Below are positions 45,201 through 55,190 of a stretch of 64,000 nucleotides of DNA, piece by piece. The notes under the pieces are model-generated. The model did not search any database, had not been told where the DNA came from, and saw only the letters and a program-made list of their open reading frames with translations. Made by a program: the position numbers and the translations under genes. The number at the start of each line of letters is the position of its first letter. Position 1 is the first letter of the stretch. The stretch is from Eucalyptus grandis (lineage: Eukaryota; Streptophyta; Magnoliopsida; Myrtales; Myrtaceae). The stretch is taken from the NCBI RefSeq assembly GCF_016545825.1, contig NC_052618.1, forward strand, positions 6,129,398-6,193,397. The letters run 5' to 3'.

Positions 45201-47454
45201 GTACATATCTCTTAAATTAAAAGCATAAAATAATTATGGATAAAAGAATTAAAATAAAATAAAGGAGAAAATCGTGTCAAAAGAGAAGGTAGTTATTGAC
45301 ATATTGGCATTTCCATGATAACGGTATCGAAGGCTTTGGAAGGGAGAATGCAATTTTTGTTTTGGTTTTTTTTTTTGTCAGTAGGGAGAATGCAATTTAG
45401 CGGGCGCCTCTTCATGGGGGTGGGGTGGGGTGGGGCCCGGTGCGACGGCGTGTGCATTCTGGCTCATACGCTGGAGGCTGGAAGCCGTTGCGATCTTGCA
45501 ACTCCTGGTAAAAAAAAGATCCGACGGTCCCCCGACAACCTCGTACGGAGGAAGTCAACGTGCTGACGTGGAAGCTTCTTGACCCCTGGCGTGGGCCCCA
45601 CCAGAAGAGACGTGAACTGGCAACAAGTCCCAAAATCGACTGGTCTCGCGGTAGTGCCTGCATTTTCCATACGAGTAGTGCCGACGTGAACTGAACGTAC
45701 CGACGTGGAAACTCGAGTGCTTCATTAGCAGTTCCTGCATTTTCCATAATCCATTTTAGCTAAGTCATTTATGTGTTGGGGCTTGGCAATTTGGCATGTC
45801 ATATTTACCAATTTATATATTTTTATCATCTATGGGTATCACATATTTTGCTTAAATGGTGAAATATGAGCTACTTGCACTATTGTGAGTATTTATAGCT
45901 TCCAGTAAGTAAAAGGAATTGCACAATTTAGTTGTCCAAGGAGTGACCGTTGCCGGCAATACGCTAGTTCTTCTAACTAGGTTATTTTGTTGCTTGTGGT
46001 TATCAATATTTCAATATTTGATTTGCTCTAGAATTATATGTTTTCTAATTTTGTTTTTTTCCTTCATATTTAAGGAATCTTACTTGGTGGACGTACATGA
46101 AATCCCACCAAATAAAACATTCCAATTTCAAACTTTTCAAGAAAGTCAGTTAATTTCTCGAAATTAAGTGGTGGAGAAGCCACATTTATTTTTAAAGACT
46201 AATGGTTTGTTAGCTCATCATATGAACTTTTGACAAATGGATTGCATTGAGTTCGCTTGATGGTACTTCACTTGCGTAAAAGTGTGTCAAACGAGGTCTA
46301 AATGGAGGTGATTTTTAGAAATTTGAGTGTGGTGGAAAGTAATTGCATTAAAAAGAAAATCTAAATTGACTAGAAATGTATAATATTGAATTACATAAAA
46401 AGGAAAAGTATAAAGAAATGTAAATGGGCATGGAATTGAAAATTGTAAGGAAAATATAAAATTGAAAGCTCTTACAAAGTGTGTTCCCACTTGTGTGTTC
46501 TACACTTCAACTCTTGGGCTTTTTTATGCTATTGTCGCCTAATTCTTTAATTCTATGTATAATTTCAATTCTATCTTGAATTTATTATTATCTAATTTTT
46601 TTGCAAACTTTCACTATAATCCCAAATATGCCCAAATATTCAATAGTCTCGATTAGTTTCTTCAAAATTATTAATATCAGGACAAGTTAGAGGGTTATTA
46701 TTAGAGCAGCATCTTCATCAATACCCCGCCTTCATATAGAACAACAATAGCCTCTTCATATTGGTAATCTTGAAGAAACTAGTGAAGGTGTGAGCACATT
46801 TGTGATTAGAATAAAAATTGGGGATCTTTTTTTATAAAAGAAAAAAGTTCAAGGTGTAGTTGGAATTAAATCTAAAGTTGAGGGAGAAAGGACTATGCTA
46901 GCATGGACGCACTGTTGCTTCCTATGAGAAATTGTGCAGTTTGGGCCGTCCATTTCATTTTTATATAATGGGTAACCGGATGTAACTTTGCTGTGAAATA
47001 TCATTAGGACCTCACATCTGAGATTTCTTGATTGAAAATTCTCGTTTATTTCTTTCCAATTTCTCTTCACTTTCTCTCTATATTAATTGTCGCTCTCCAT
47101 CATTAGGAGTCGTAGCTCTATCTCCAAATGAGAGTCACTGATATTCATATGGTTAGTCTATGGTAATGTCATTAAGTGCCTGAATTTGCCTTGTCAGTTC
47201 TTCGTTTTCTACCTATCTTCTGCAATACTGAGGTATCATCGTTGGAAAGGCCTGTGAACGGAGATGGTTTTCTTGTGGAGGTTGAAGATGGAAGGTGGCT
47301 GAATAAGAGGCACTTAATCTCATATTTTCCGGGGGAGTTGATGGTTATTTTAATGTTAATTTTTCTGCCTTTTGATATGTTAGATTCTGGGAAGAATGGA
47401 ACGTTGAAGGAGAGACGAAACACACGGCGTACATTACACGTCTATTAATTGATA
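42204..47454. other. AT-rich stretch, mostly without genes
   Basis: No intact gene is supported. At 42350-42560 a passage of the 'ttagtcataaactttt' type looks like a dispersed repeat. At 44118-44345 a passage opening TAGGGGTGAGCATT resembles common small plant repeats. At 47176-47448 a 90-codon plus frame (MPEFALSVLRFLPIF...) has no recognised domain. The GC-rich patch at 45400-45760 has only composition-driven frames. Confidence 0.4.
45330..45760. other. GC-rich island with short internal repeats
   Basis: GGGAGAATGCAATTT occurs twice (about 45342 and 45384) and CCTGCATTTTCCAT twice (about 45656 and 45735). Several ACGTGG/ACGTGAA motifs are present. It looks like promoter-type or relic gene-start DNA. 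The minus frames (45412-45747) begin in one of the repeats and show no domain. Confidence 0.35.
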
Positions 47455-47700
47455 ACGCCACAGTAATAATTCCAAAAGAGGATTCAGTTGATATTCCTGA
47501 TTTACATTATCCACTTAAAATCCCGTTTGGTACGGGGGCTCAAATTTGAAATATAATTTGTGGTTTCTCCCTTTTTCTAATTGCTTGGGTTCGTTCGGAT
47601 CCTTTAGCTTCTAACAATTTTTTTTTTTTTTTTAATTTGCGGTTATCACAAATGGAGAGAACGTGAACGTAGTTCGGTTCTCAAATCCTCCAAGTATCTA
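47455..47700 (+). repeat. Diverged copy of the block A/B start
   Basis: The order GGATTCAGTT...ATTC.TGATTTACA...TCAAATTTGAAATATAATTT followed by a TTGGTTCG-CCTTTTAGCTTCTA phrase repeats that at 11770-12030 and 54540-54740, at much lower identity. It indicates an older duplication than that of blocks A and B. Confidence 0.6.
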
Positions 47701-47736
47701 ATTACGGAAAAGTTTGAGTGACTCGATCAATATTTA

Positions 47737-48690
47737 GTTTGATTTAAGCAACTACAAAATCCGTTTCGAATTTGATACTAATATATACTCACTTGATTTA
47801 GCCCATCCAATCGATCAATGTCTAATTTCAAGTTTAATTGTTATATTATTAATACATATCCTAATTTGATTGGACAATTTGCGTTCGCAAATAACACTGA
47901 TTAAGTATTAAAACAGCTCGCAGAGTTTAATGTTTTGCTCAAAATTTTCTCCCTTTTAAAATATATTTAAGAAACTACGCTGAAATAAACCGTGTTAGAG
48001 TAGAGTATGATTTAAAACACTTTCTCTAGTTTATCCTCTATTAATTTTAAATTCAATAAGAGGATGAATATTCATGAAGTTCCTCTTTATTCATTTGCAG
48101 AAATTTAGATCCAGTAAGAATAGGAACCCGATATGCAACAAATCATTAAGTTAAAAGCGAAAGCACTGTAACTATCGTTCTCTCAATTTCGGCTTTAAAC
48201 GTTATATAGATTAGAGTACCCTTTCTCATAAAGATTTTTTTTTTTTTTTTAAAAACCCTTAATTTCAATTTTTCCATGGCGTGAAAATTTGTGGTTGAAC
48301 TAATGTGTTTATCTCTCTTTAGATCGGCTCCCACACCTACCGCCCTCTTTAGATCGGCTTCCACACCTACCGCCCGCCAAACAAAAAAGAAAAAGAAGGA
48401 TTGCATCGAGAAGTCTATCGTCATCATTCCCCGATTGCACCAACTAGCTTATGTTAGATAGCGCTACTTGACCCAAGCCAACATATTTGATTGGATTTGA
48501 GAAACTTTACTACAAAGTAGTTGCAAATATCCAATAATCGGATCCCGTAACGTGAATCACGACACTTCATTGCTGCAAATTCTAACCATAAACATTGGCG
48601 TGAGAGAGTAGAGTATATTGAAAGATATCCATATTAATATATAATGCCATTGATTGCGATATCACTTTATATTTGCGAAAGACAAGACTA
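47737..48690 (+). repeat. Dirigent-locus left flank, copy 1 (copy 2 at 62134-63080)
   Basis: The stretch from TTTGATTTAAGCAACTACAA to the CATTGATTGCGATATCACTT region is collinear with 62134-63080 with few differences, including the doubled TTTAGATCGGCT(C/T)CCACACCTACC motif. No gene is recognised inside it. Confidence 0.9.
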
Positions 48691-49039
48691 TTGTATGATA
48701 TTAGACAATGCACGACAACTCAAGTACAATTTCATAATCGAATAATAGAAATGTGTTAGGACGATGTACAATGACGTCTTAACCATTACCAGTGATGGTA
48801 GGGCTCTGTAGAAGCGATGATACGCAAATGGCTAAGTGTGATCTAGGTAAAAGGGAGATTGGAGAGAAAGACCTTAGTAAAGAGGCTTGATTAGAATCCA
48901 AAAGTAAAGTGGCTTGATTAGAACTAAATCTGTAGATTAGGCAAGTGTTAATAATTTGAATAATCTTTTAAGTGTACCGAATAAATATGTAACATATAGG
49001 TGATCTTGGGTTTGAACGTTTTGTTTACATTGGATAAGT

Positions 49040-49095
<56 letters not shown>

Positions 49096-49200
49096 GGAGC
49101 ATTCGTTGTTAATGCTCCTTTGATTTTGAAGAAATGTGACATGCTAATAACGCTTTCCCTACATTCAAATTTTCGATAAAAACAAGTGAAATGAAATTAA
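48690..49200 (+). repeat. Direct repeat flanking the dirigent gene (left copy) with a T52 tract
   Basis: The sequence is a diverged copy of 51560-52100 and 63350-63870 (shared order: TTAG(A/G)CAATGCA, AAGGTAAAAGG.AGATTGGAGA, TTACGGAGCATT, TTTGA..AAA). A run of 52 T residues (49042-49093) interrupts it just before ACGGAGCATT. The other two copies have only two Ts at that place. Confidence 0.75.
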
Positions 49201-49374
49201 TGTGCATTCACCTACCCGGCATATGCAGAGCTCATGTGCCTTTTCTAATAGTTAACTTATAATTAAAAAGAAATGATTAGTGTCGATAGTTACGTGTGAC
49301 TGACTCGGTGGTCCCTCGTGAATCTTTTGATTTTTAAAAATTATTTTGGTCCTATGACCGATTAAAACCTATCC

Positions 49375-49734
49375 TCACGTCTGTCCATAGATGTTGCACT
49401 CGCGTTTCACAACGTGGACAACATGATGAAGCCTGTCCCTAGTGAAAAAGCACGACCGGTTAAGTGATTGATCTCGACCACTTTTGTTGCATCTTTCTCT
49501 GAAGGTGTCTTCTTTATAAGGCTCCTCGACCGCCGGAGGCGCCTCTGCGACCGCCACCAGGCCGAGGCCAATTGCAGCAGGGACGATCCAGGCCGCCGGT
49601 GGGGAGGGGCAGTGGTAGTGGTCCATGTCGAGGATGCTCTTGGAGTGGCAGGTCCGGCGGCGGGAGTAGACGCGACCGCCATGGCCGTTGTCGTGGAAGT
49701 CGATCACCGAAAAACGCTCCTTTACAGCGGGCAC
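49375..49734 (-). CDS. Uncharacterised GC-rich ORF, minus strand
   Basis: The 119-codon frame begins MPAVKERFSVIDFHDNGHGG and has a hydrophobic segment AAWIVPAAIGLGLVAVAEA near residues 48-66. No family is recognised. A plus-strand frame (49468-49782) overlaps it nearly completely, so at most one is real. The segment also contains, at 49503-49526, an exact copy of the TATA-bearing sequence upstream of the dirigent gene. The island may therefore be a rearranged or decayed relative of the dirigent gene start rather than an independent gene. Confidence 0.25.
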   Translation of the reverse strand: MPAVKERFSVIDFHDNGHGGRVYSRRRTCHSKSILDMDHYHCPSPPAAWIVPAAIGLGLVAVAEAPPAVEEPYKEDTFRERCNKSGRDQSLNRSCFFTRDRLHHVVHVVKRECNIYGQT

Positions 49735-50391
49735 ACCCCTCTGATCACGTTATATATGAAGACTCCAGCAACCAGTAACTAGTAAGCTCCTGTCTGATGG
49801 CAATTTCTTCACTTGATTCACGGCCAGTGGTCTCTGTCTGAGTCAATTTCTTCCTGGTTTTCTCTTAAAAACCGTCACTCGTATGTGTTTGGCTCTGACT
49901 TCGTTTTGTCCTGTTTTTGGTTCAGTGTGTGCAAGTGGTTTGATGGGGAACTGGGGTTTGGTGGGTGTTTGATTTAATATGTTAGTTGCTATGTATCTAT
50001 CATGAACTTGATGAGGTGTGACTCTTTTGGCTCAAGTGGCTCAAGTACTTGTAATATTTGCACGGCTGAATCATGAATCTTGATTTTGAAGCTTCGTCGA
50101 CTTTTCATTTGCCTGTTGCTGGTAGCAAACTGGCAGTGGCGTTTCTTCTACTTTTGGTCTCCCTACCAGATGCAATCATTTACTCCCATATTTCTGTCGG
50201 TATTTCCTAATTTGCACTTCATAACACCCTAGATGTTCTTTTCCATAGTTGCTGTCTGCTAGTTGTTCACTCTGCAATCTTGGATCTTCTCTAGGAAACC
50301 ATTATTGCAATTGTCTAGAGTAATGTAATTTTCTGATGTGAATTCTTTCTATTCTAGAACTGAATGCACCTGTTGGTCTGTGTATTTCTGC

Positions 50392-50415
50392 AGGTGTCTT
50401 CTTTATAAGGCTCCT
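50392..50415 (+). promoter_or_regulatory. TATA-box region of the dirigent gene
   Basis: A TTCTTTATAAGGCTCC sequence lies about 85 bp before the dirigent ATG, a fitting place for a TATA box. The 24 bp from 50392 to 50415 are repeated exactly at 49503-49526. The preceding CTGCAG could also serve as a splice acceptor, so the motif might instead be in a 5' UTR. Confidence 0.45.
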
Positions 50416-50491
50416 TTCTGGGTTCATTTCCGCCTCTAAATTCCTTCCAATAGTGTCCACTTTCCCAGCAATTTCAGATCGAGAGACAGAG

Positions 50492-51086
50492 ATGGCGAAG
50501 CCAGGTTTAACGGCAATGGTGGTGGCAGCTGTTGCTCTGGTGGTGGCAGCTGTTGCTCTGGTAGTGGCCATGGTGGCGAAACACGCCCATGCCGAGGCGG
50601 ATGACCCCGAGAAGGTGGACGCCTGGTTCAATGGGCTTAGCCATGCCGATCGCAAGACCACACGCCTCCACTTCTACTTCCACGACACGCTCTCTGGCAG
50701 GAACCCCACGGCAGTGCATTGCCGAGGCGAAGTCCCCGACGGGTTTCGGGGTGGTCAACATGATCGACGACCCGCTGACCAAGGGCCCTGAGCCAGAGTC
50801 CCCCCTTGTTGGCCGGGCACAGGGGTTCTATGGCTCAGTTGGGCTTGAGTCGATGGCCCTGCACATGAGCATGAACCTCGTATTCACGACCCCGGAGTAC
50901 CACGGCAGCACTCTGAGCATATTGGGCCGCAATCCGGCACTCGAGACCTATCGGGAGATGCCTATCGTTGGTGGGACCGGTGTTTTCCGGCTGGCAAGTG
51001 GGGTCGTGACGGCGAAGACGTACTTTCTCAACCTCACCACCGGCGATGCTGTAGTTGAATATAAGGTCATAGCTTTGCATTACTAG
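50492..51086 (+). pseudogene. Dirigent protein gene, intact except for one frameshift
   Basis: Dirigent proteins are secreted beta-barrel proteins that steer the stereochemistry of phenoxy-radical coupling in lignan and related phenolic synthesis; they act in the cell wall. The ATG at 50492 is followed by a hydrophobic signal/anchor (MAKPGLTAMVVAAVALVVAA). Family motifs then appear: LHFYFHDTLSGRNPTAV in frame one, then, in another frame, GFGVVNMIDDPLT, LVGRAQGFY, GSTLSILGRNP, REMPIVGGTGVFRLASG and TGDAVVEYKVIALHY, ending at TAG 51084-51086. The frame changes at 50717, where one base stands where the family has a whole codon. That implies a 2-bp loss or a sequencing error. Length and intronless structure are typical of the family. 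Because only one lesion is seen, the gene may be functional if the base call is wrong. Confidence 0.93.
50519..50560 (+). repeat. 21-bp tandem duplication in the dirigent signal peptide
   Basis: Two 21-bp copies of a GTGGTGGCAGCTGTTGCTCT-type unit encode two successive VVAAVAL heptapeptides and lengthen the hydrophobic core. It keeps the reading frame. Confidence 0.85.
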
Positions 51087-51298
51087 ATATATCGTGGCTT
51101 GTGTTGTAGTCCAGTCCGAAGGTTATGGTAGGAAATTACATCATTCTAGTTGTGTGCGGATGCTCTGTCGTTTCCAATTTTGTTATGCTTTACGTGCTTC
51201 ATGATTTTTCATTGATTTTGGTGGTCTGGAATCTTCCTGTGTGGGCTCTAGATGAACTATAAATTGGACTCGGTTTATCACTGAGTAGGTAATGTTAC

Positions 51299-52203
51299 AA
51301 TGTTCGCCGCCATGTGAAATCAATCTTGCTGAAAACGTCAATGATTTTACCTACCTAATAATTATGAAAGTTGATGCAGTCGACGTTAACTTTTTTATTA
51401 TATTTTGGAGTTCCCATTTTAAAGTTACTGAAACCTAAGATTGTGTCTTGATTTGGTTTCGATTCGAAAACTGTCACTCGACAAGCTCAGTCAACCACCA
51501 ACTAATAATAATATTCAGGGCTACACATCTTGTTCAACTTAATAATTGGAATTGGTGCGTTTGAACAGGCTTTTACAATATATTAGGCAATGCATGAAAA
51601 CTTAAGTAAAATTATATTACCGAATTATATTTGGATTTACATCTTGGTCTAGTAAAGATGTGGTAGGAGGGCTTACTATAAGCATAGCGTTCTAGTAGTG
51701 ACTAGTAATAGATGGGTTCATTAGACATGCCTATATAGATATGGCTAAGGTCTTCTCTCTATTTTCTAATGTACATATTTTATCATTCTATCCATCAAGA
51801 GCTGTCAAGGTAAAAGGAAGATTGGAGACGAAGACTTAAGTAAAGAAGTTTGACTACAATCAAATTTGTTGATTCCGCATATTGTTCATTTGATTAATTA
51901 GGGGTCAATTTCTTGGGAATCTATGTAATGTATAGTGATCTTGAGTTGAATGTTTTATTTATATTGGCTTGACTTGCTTACGGAGCATTTTTCCTTAATA
52001 ATCCTTCTATTTTGACCAAAAAAATGTAATACGTTAAATATAAATCATCCTCTACATTCAAAATTTCCGTTAAATAAAGTGAAATGAAATTCCTATACCT
52101 TTATGTACCCTATACAAGTAGAACCTGTAGAAATTATGTCATAAGTGCTATAACTTTCATACGGCACTCACTTTGGTACCCATAATATTTCCATCGATCA
52201 CTT
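51299..52203 (+). repeat. Dirigent-locus right flank, copy 1 (copy 2 at 63081-64000)
   Basis: The stretch from AATGTTCGCCGCCATGTGAA to the GGTACCCATAATATTTC region is collinear with 63081-64000 and probably continues beyond the window. It contains the right copy (51560-52100) of the direct repeat also found at 48690-49200. No coding region is seen. Confidence 0.9.
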
Positions 52204-52462
52204 GAATATTATAACTTATAAAAAATAAAAATGAAAAAATCTCACTTGGGTCATGGTAGTGATTTTTTTGCTAAAAGAGTCCTACATGGTATTAAAACTT
52301 GTCACACTTGTGGTGATTATTTTAAATTATGAAAATCAATTTGTCAAAAAATATGGCACTTGCGATAAATATTTTCTAATAATAATGGCACTCTAGATAT
52401 CAATTGAAAAGTTATGACAACAAAGTAAGCGACACATAAAAGTTTTAGCAATTTTGATGTCT
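52144..52462. mobile_element. Small non-autonomous element candidate
   Basis: The left end AGTGCTATAACTTTCATACG and the reverse complement of the right end (ATTGCTAAAACTTTTATGTG) are imperfect inverted repeats. The interior is AT-rich with two ...GGCACTTG/GGCACTCT motifs and no coding potential. Its left end is also present in the second flank copy (about 63925), so it was there before that duplication. No target duplication was found. Confidence 0.4.
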
Positions 52463-53201
52463 TTTTTTTTTTTTTTTTTAACCTTGAAACAATGTGCCTT
52501 TTCGGTTGAAATATTTAATTATCATGAAAAGAAGTGGTCATGGACATGAAAAAAGGTGACTGTTAGAAATGAAAAGAAATTATTGTTGATAGGAAGAAAA
52601 TTGACGGTTGATCATGAAAAGTGAGGATAAGTTACTTATTTCCAAGTGATATCTTGGTTGGTTATCTGTAAATATAACCAAATCATATATTGTTTAACAC
52701 GACGGTTAAAAAAACAATAGCTTTCTCTTCTTCACAATATCCTTTCTTATTCTTTTTTCACACACAAGTTTGACAACATATTCAAAATGAAAATCCAAAT
52801 GAGAAATTGAGTAATTACAGAACTCGTTTCTTTGTAACTTTATTATATATTAAGATAATATTTGTTATTAACTCAACAACAATAATAGTAGGGGTAAATA
52901 GTACCTTTACTTGTCATCAAGCATCAAAATCAAAGAACTGTAAACTAATGTTCTATCTTCATCAGCAATCAAATATCTCCAAATATCATTAATATGTCCT
53001 CTCGTACAAAGCATGGCACGTTTATTAGCTAGAACGTGCAAAGACATGCCATGTATATCCACTAAAAAATTGATTTCATTAGTGTCAATTTCCAAATCGC
53101 TAACCAAAAAGTCAATGACTTAATAAGATCAGCAAAATAATGGATTCGGTCACTAATTAAAAAACACAACTAGTGAATGATTTCCCCAACATCTGTTGCT
53201 T

Positions 53202-53339
53202 CTGTCGGGAGTTTCCCATCGCCAGCGGGACCAGCATTTTCCGGTTGGTGAGCGGAACAGCGACAACGAAGACGTACTTTCTCAACCTCACCACCGGCGG
53301 TGGGTGGTTGAATATATTGTAATAGCTATGCATTACTAG
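53202..53339 (+). pseudogene. 3' fragment of a second dirigent gene
   Basis: The fragment matches the last 135 bp or so of the dirigent gene at 50492-51086. It encodes pieces such as IFRLVSGT and KTYFLNLTTG, and ends with a GCATTACTAG terminus like that of the full gene. The stretch after TTGG is out of frame. Similarity continues into the 3' flank (53340-53585 against 51087-51290, including the ATTGGAC(A/T)CGGTTTATCA phrase). The 5' three quarters are missing, so this is a truncated tandem duplicate. Confidence 0.85.
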
Positions 53340-53589
53340 ACACTTTGGGCATTGTTATAGTCCACTTCTTCTTTCATTTGGACCTTCGGTTCTTTGCGGG
53401 CCAAAGGCTATGGCGTAATTTTATGGTTGCAGCTTGTGTGTGGATGAGGTGATGTCCTTTATCTGGTAATGCTCTCTACGTGTTTTCCATTTTCATTGAT
53501 TTATGGTGGAGAACGAAATTGGACATTATGGTATCTTTGTGTGAGGCTTTAGGTGATCTAAATTGGACACGGTTTATCATCAGGAGAAA

Positions 53590-54341
53590 TTAGTGTCGAA
53601 ATTTCATCAAATAGACTCAGAGAAGAAGACACACAAGAGAGTTGTTGCTGTAACTCTCATCACAATATTCAACAGAACATAAGACTATTAAATAGGCAGA
53701 ACATCCAAATCACTTTGCAAGAAAATAGCTACACAACAACAACAACAACCACTTTGCATTTCGAAGGTCATTTTATATGGTCGTCGCTTATCATCTTCTC
53801 ATCAAGATATGATCAATAACTTCAAACAAGTGCCATATAGATAATCTCATTTTAGCTTTTTTTTTTTATAAAAAATATTTATTTAATTACAAACTACAAT
53901 TAGTGCATTCTTTTTCCTTTTTTTAATACTCTTATTCATTTTCAGATAAAATATAATTTTTAATTTAGCATTTCAAAGATGGTGAAATCTGGCATCGGAT
54001 TCTTCAGTCCATTGAACAGGGATAGATGTTAATAGTTCAGAAACATTGTTTGACCGAATCCCTAAGCTAAGATCATGGGGAACTAACTAAGTAATTAATT
54101 TTCTGAAGGCGAGCAGAACATCATAATTAGCACGAAATGACATGGTTGACTCATTAAAGAGGAAAGGTTGACTAGAGTTCATATGGAAGATTCAAAGAAC
54201 ATGTTCATACGTCATTTCTTTAATATGGTTTGGTTTGATTCTGAACAAATTAATAATTTGAAAAATTTTCTTCATACGAAAGATTATCTACGAATCATAA
54301 ACACTCTTTCAAAGCCTTCTCATCGTGGCAGGCACTCTCTA
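53590..54341. other. AT-rich stretch between the dirigent fragment and block B
   Basis: A (AAC)n-like patch lies near 53735-53750. No gene is recognised. The frame at 54168-54368 shows no motif and runs into block B. Confidence 0.4.
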
Positions 54342-54749
54342 ACATGCTTGAATATTTTTCACTCCTAAAAATTTATGCCCTACCAAAAAAAAAAAATTCA
54401 AATTAATAACTCGGTTTAGTGTAAACTCATGGCGCAAAAAATTTATAGTGGCTCACAATTTTTGCCGAAGAAACCCTGTTATATGTGTGCCATTTCAAAG
54501 ATCAACAAATTTACACGCCCATCTATGGATAATGCCACGATAACAATTTTAAAAGAGGATTCAGTTAATAATCCTAACTTACAATATCCAATTCAAATCT
54601 GATTTGGTATGTGAGCTCAAATTCAAAATATAATTTCCCCTTCTTTTTTCTTTTTTCTTTTTGCAAATGCTTGGGTTGGTCCGTAGCCCTTTTACTTCTA
54701 GCATTTATTTTTCAAATTTTGCAGTTAGTCATAATTTATAAACCTAAAA

Positions 54750-54751
<2 letters not shown>

Positions 54752-54793
<42 letters not shown>
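54752..54793. repeat. (AT)n microsatellite
   Basis: About 21 TA units lie at a site where copy A has only a short TATATATTATTT stretch. Confidence 0.9.
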
Positions 54794-54796
<3 letters not shown>

Positions 54797-54939
54797 TAGG
54801 AAGAGCAACACGCAGAAAAGAAAACGGTACTTTTGAAATGAGATTCACGTCTTCACGTCTTCACGTCCTCAAATCTTTATCGAATCCCTTTCTCTTCGGT
54901 AACCACCTCGCAACGCCGTGCCTCACGTACTCACGTACT

Positions 54940-54987
54940 TGAAATGGGCGACACGCATTTAGGAGATCGTGGCTGAGAGCGAGGAGG

Positions 54988-55026
<39 letters not shown>

Positions 55027-55190
55027 GCGGCACCAAGGCGGCGAAGAAGAGGGGGCGACGTTCGTGATCATCAGCTTCGAAGGATTTCGACCAAATTCTT
55101 CAAATGGGCGACACCCACGTCAGGAGCCTGAGTAAAGACGAAAAGAGGAACCGCCTTTAGGAGATCGTGGCTGAGAGCGAGGAGGGAGTC
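54940..55190 (+). repeat. Internal duplication with a (CT)n tract in the block B gene relic
   Basis: ATGGGCGACAC and TTTAGGAGATCGTGGCTGAG occur twice here (54942-54990 and 55104-55180). A (TC)n tract at 54991-55021 and about 80 bp of GC-rich sequence lie between them. Copy A has the second version only. Either copy A lost the first module or copy B gained it. Confidence 0.8.

Noticed and set aside
49468..49782. Plus-strand frame of 104 codons
   Set aside because: Overlaps the minus-strand frame 49375-49734; no recognisable dirigent or other motif.
50302..50782. Minus-strand frames opposite the dirigent gene
   Set aside because: Antisense shadows of a GC-rich coding region.
54611..54799. 62-codon frame ending in Tyr-Ile repeats
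   Set aside because: Translation of the AT microsatellite.
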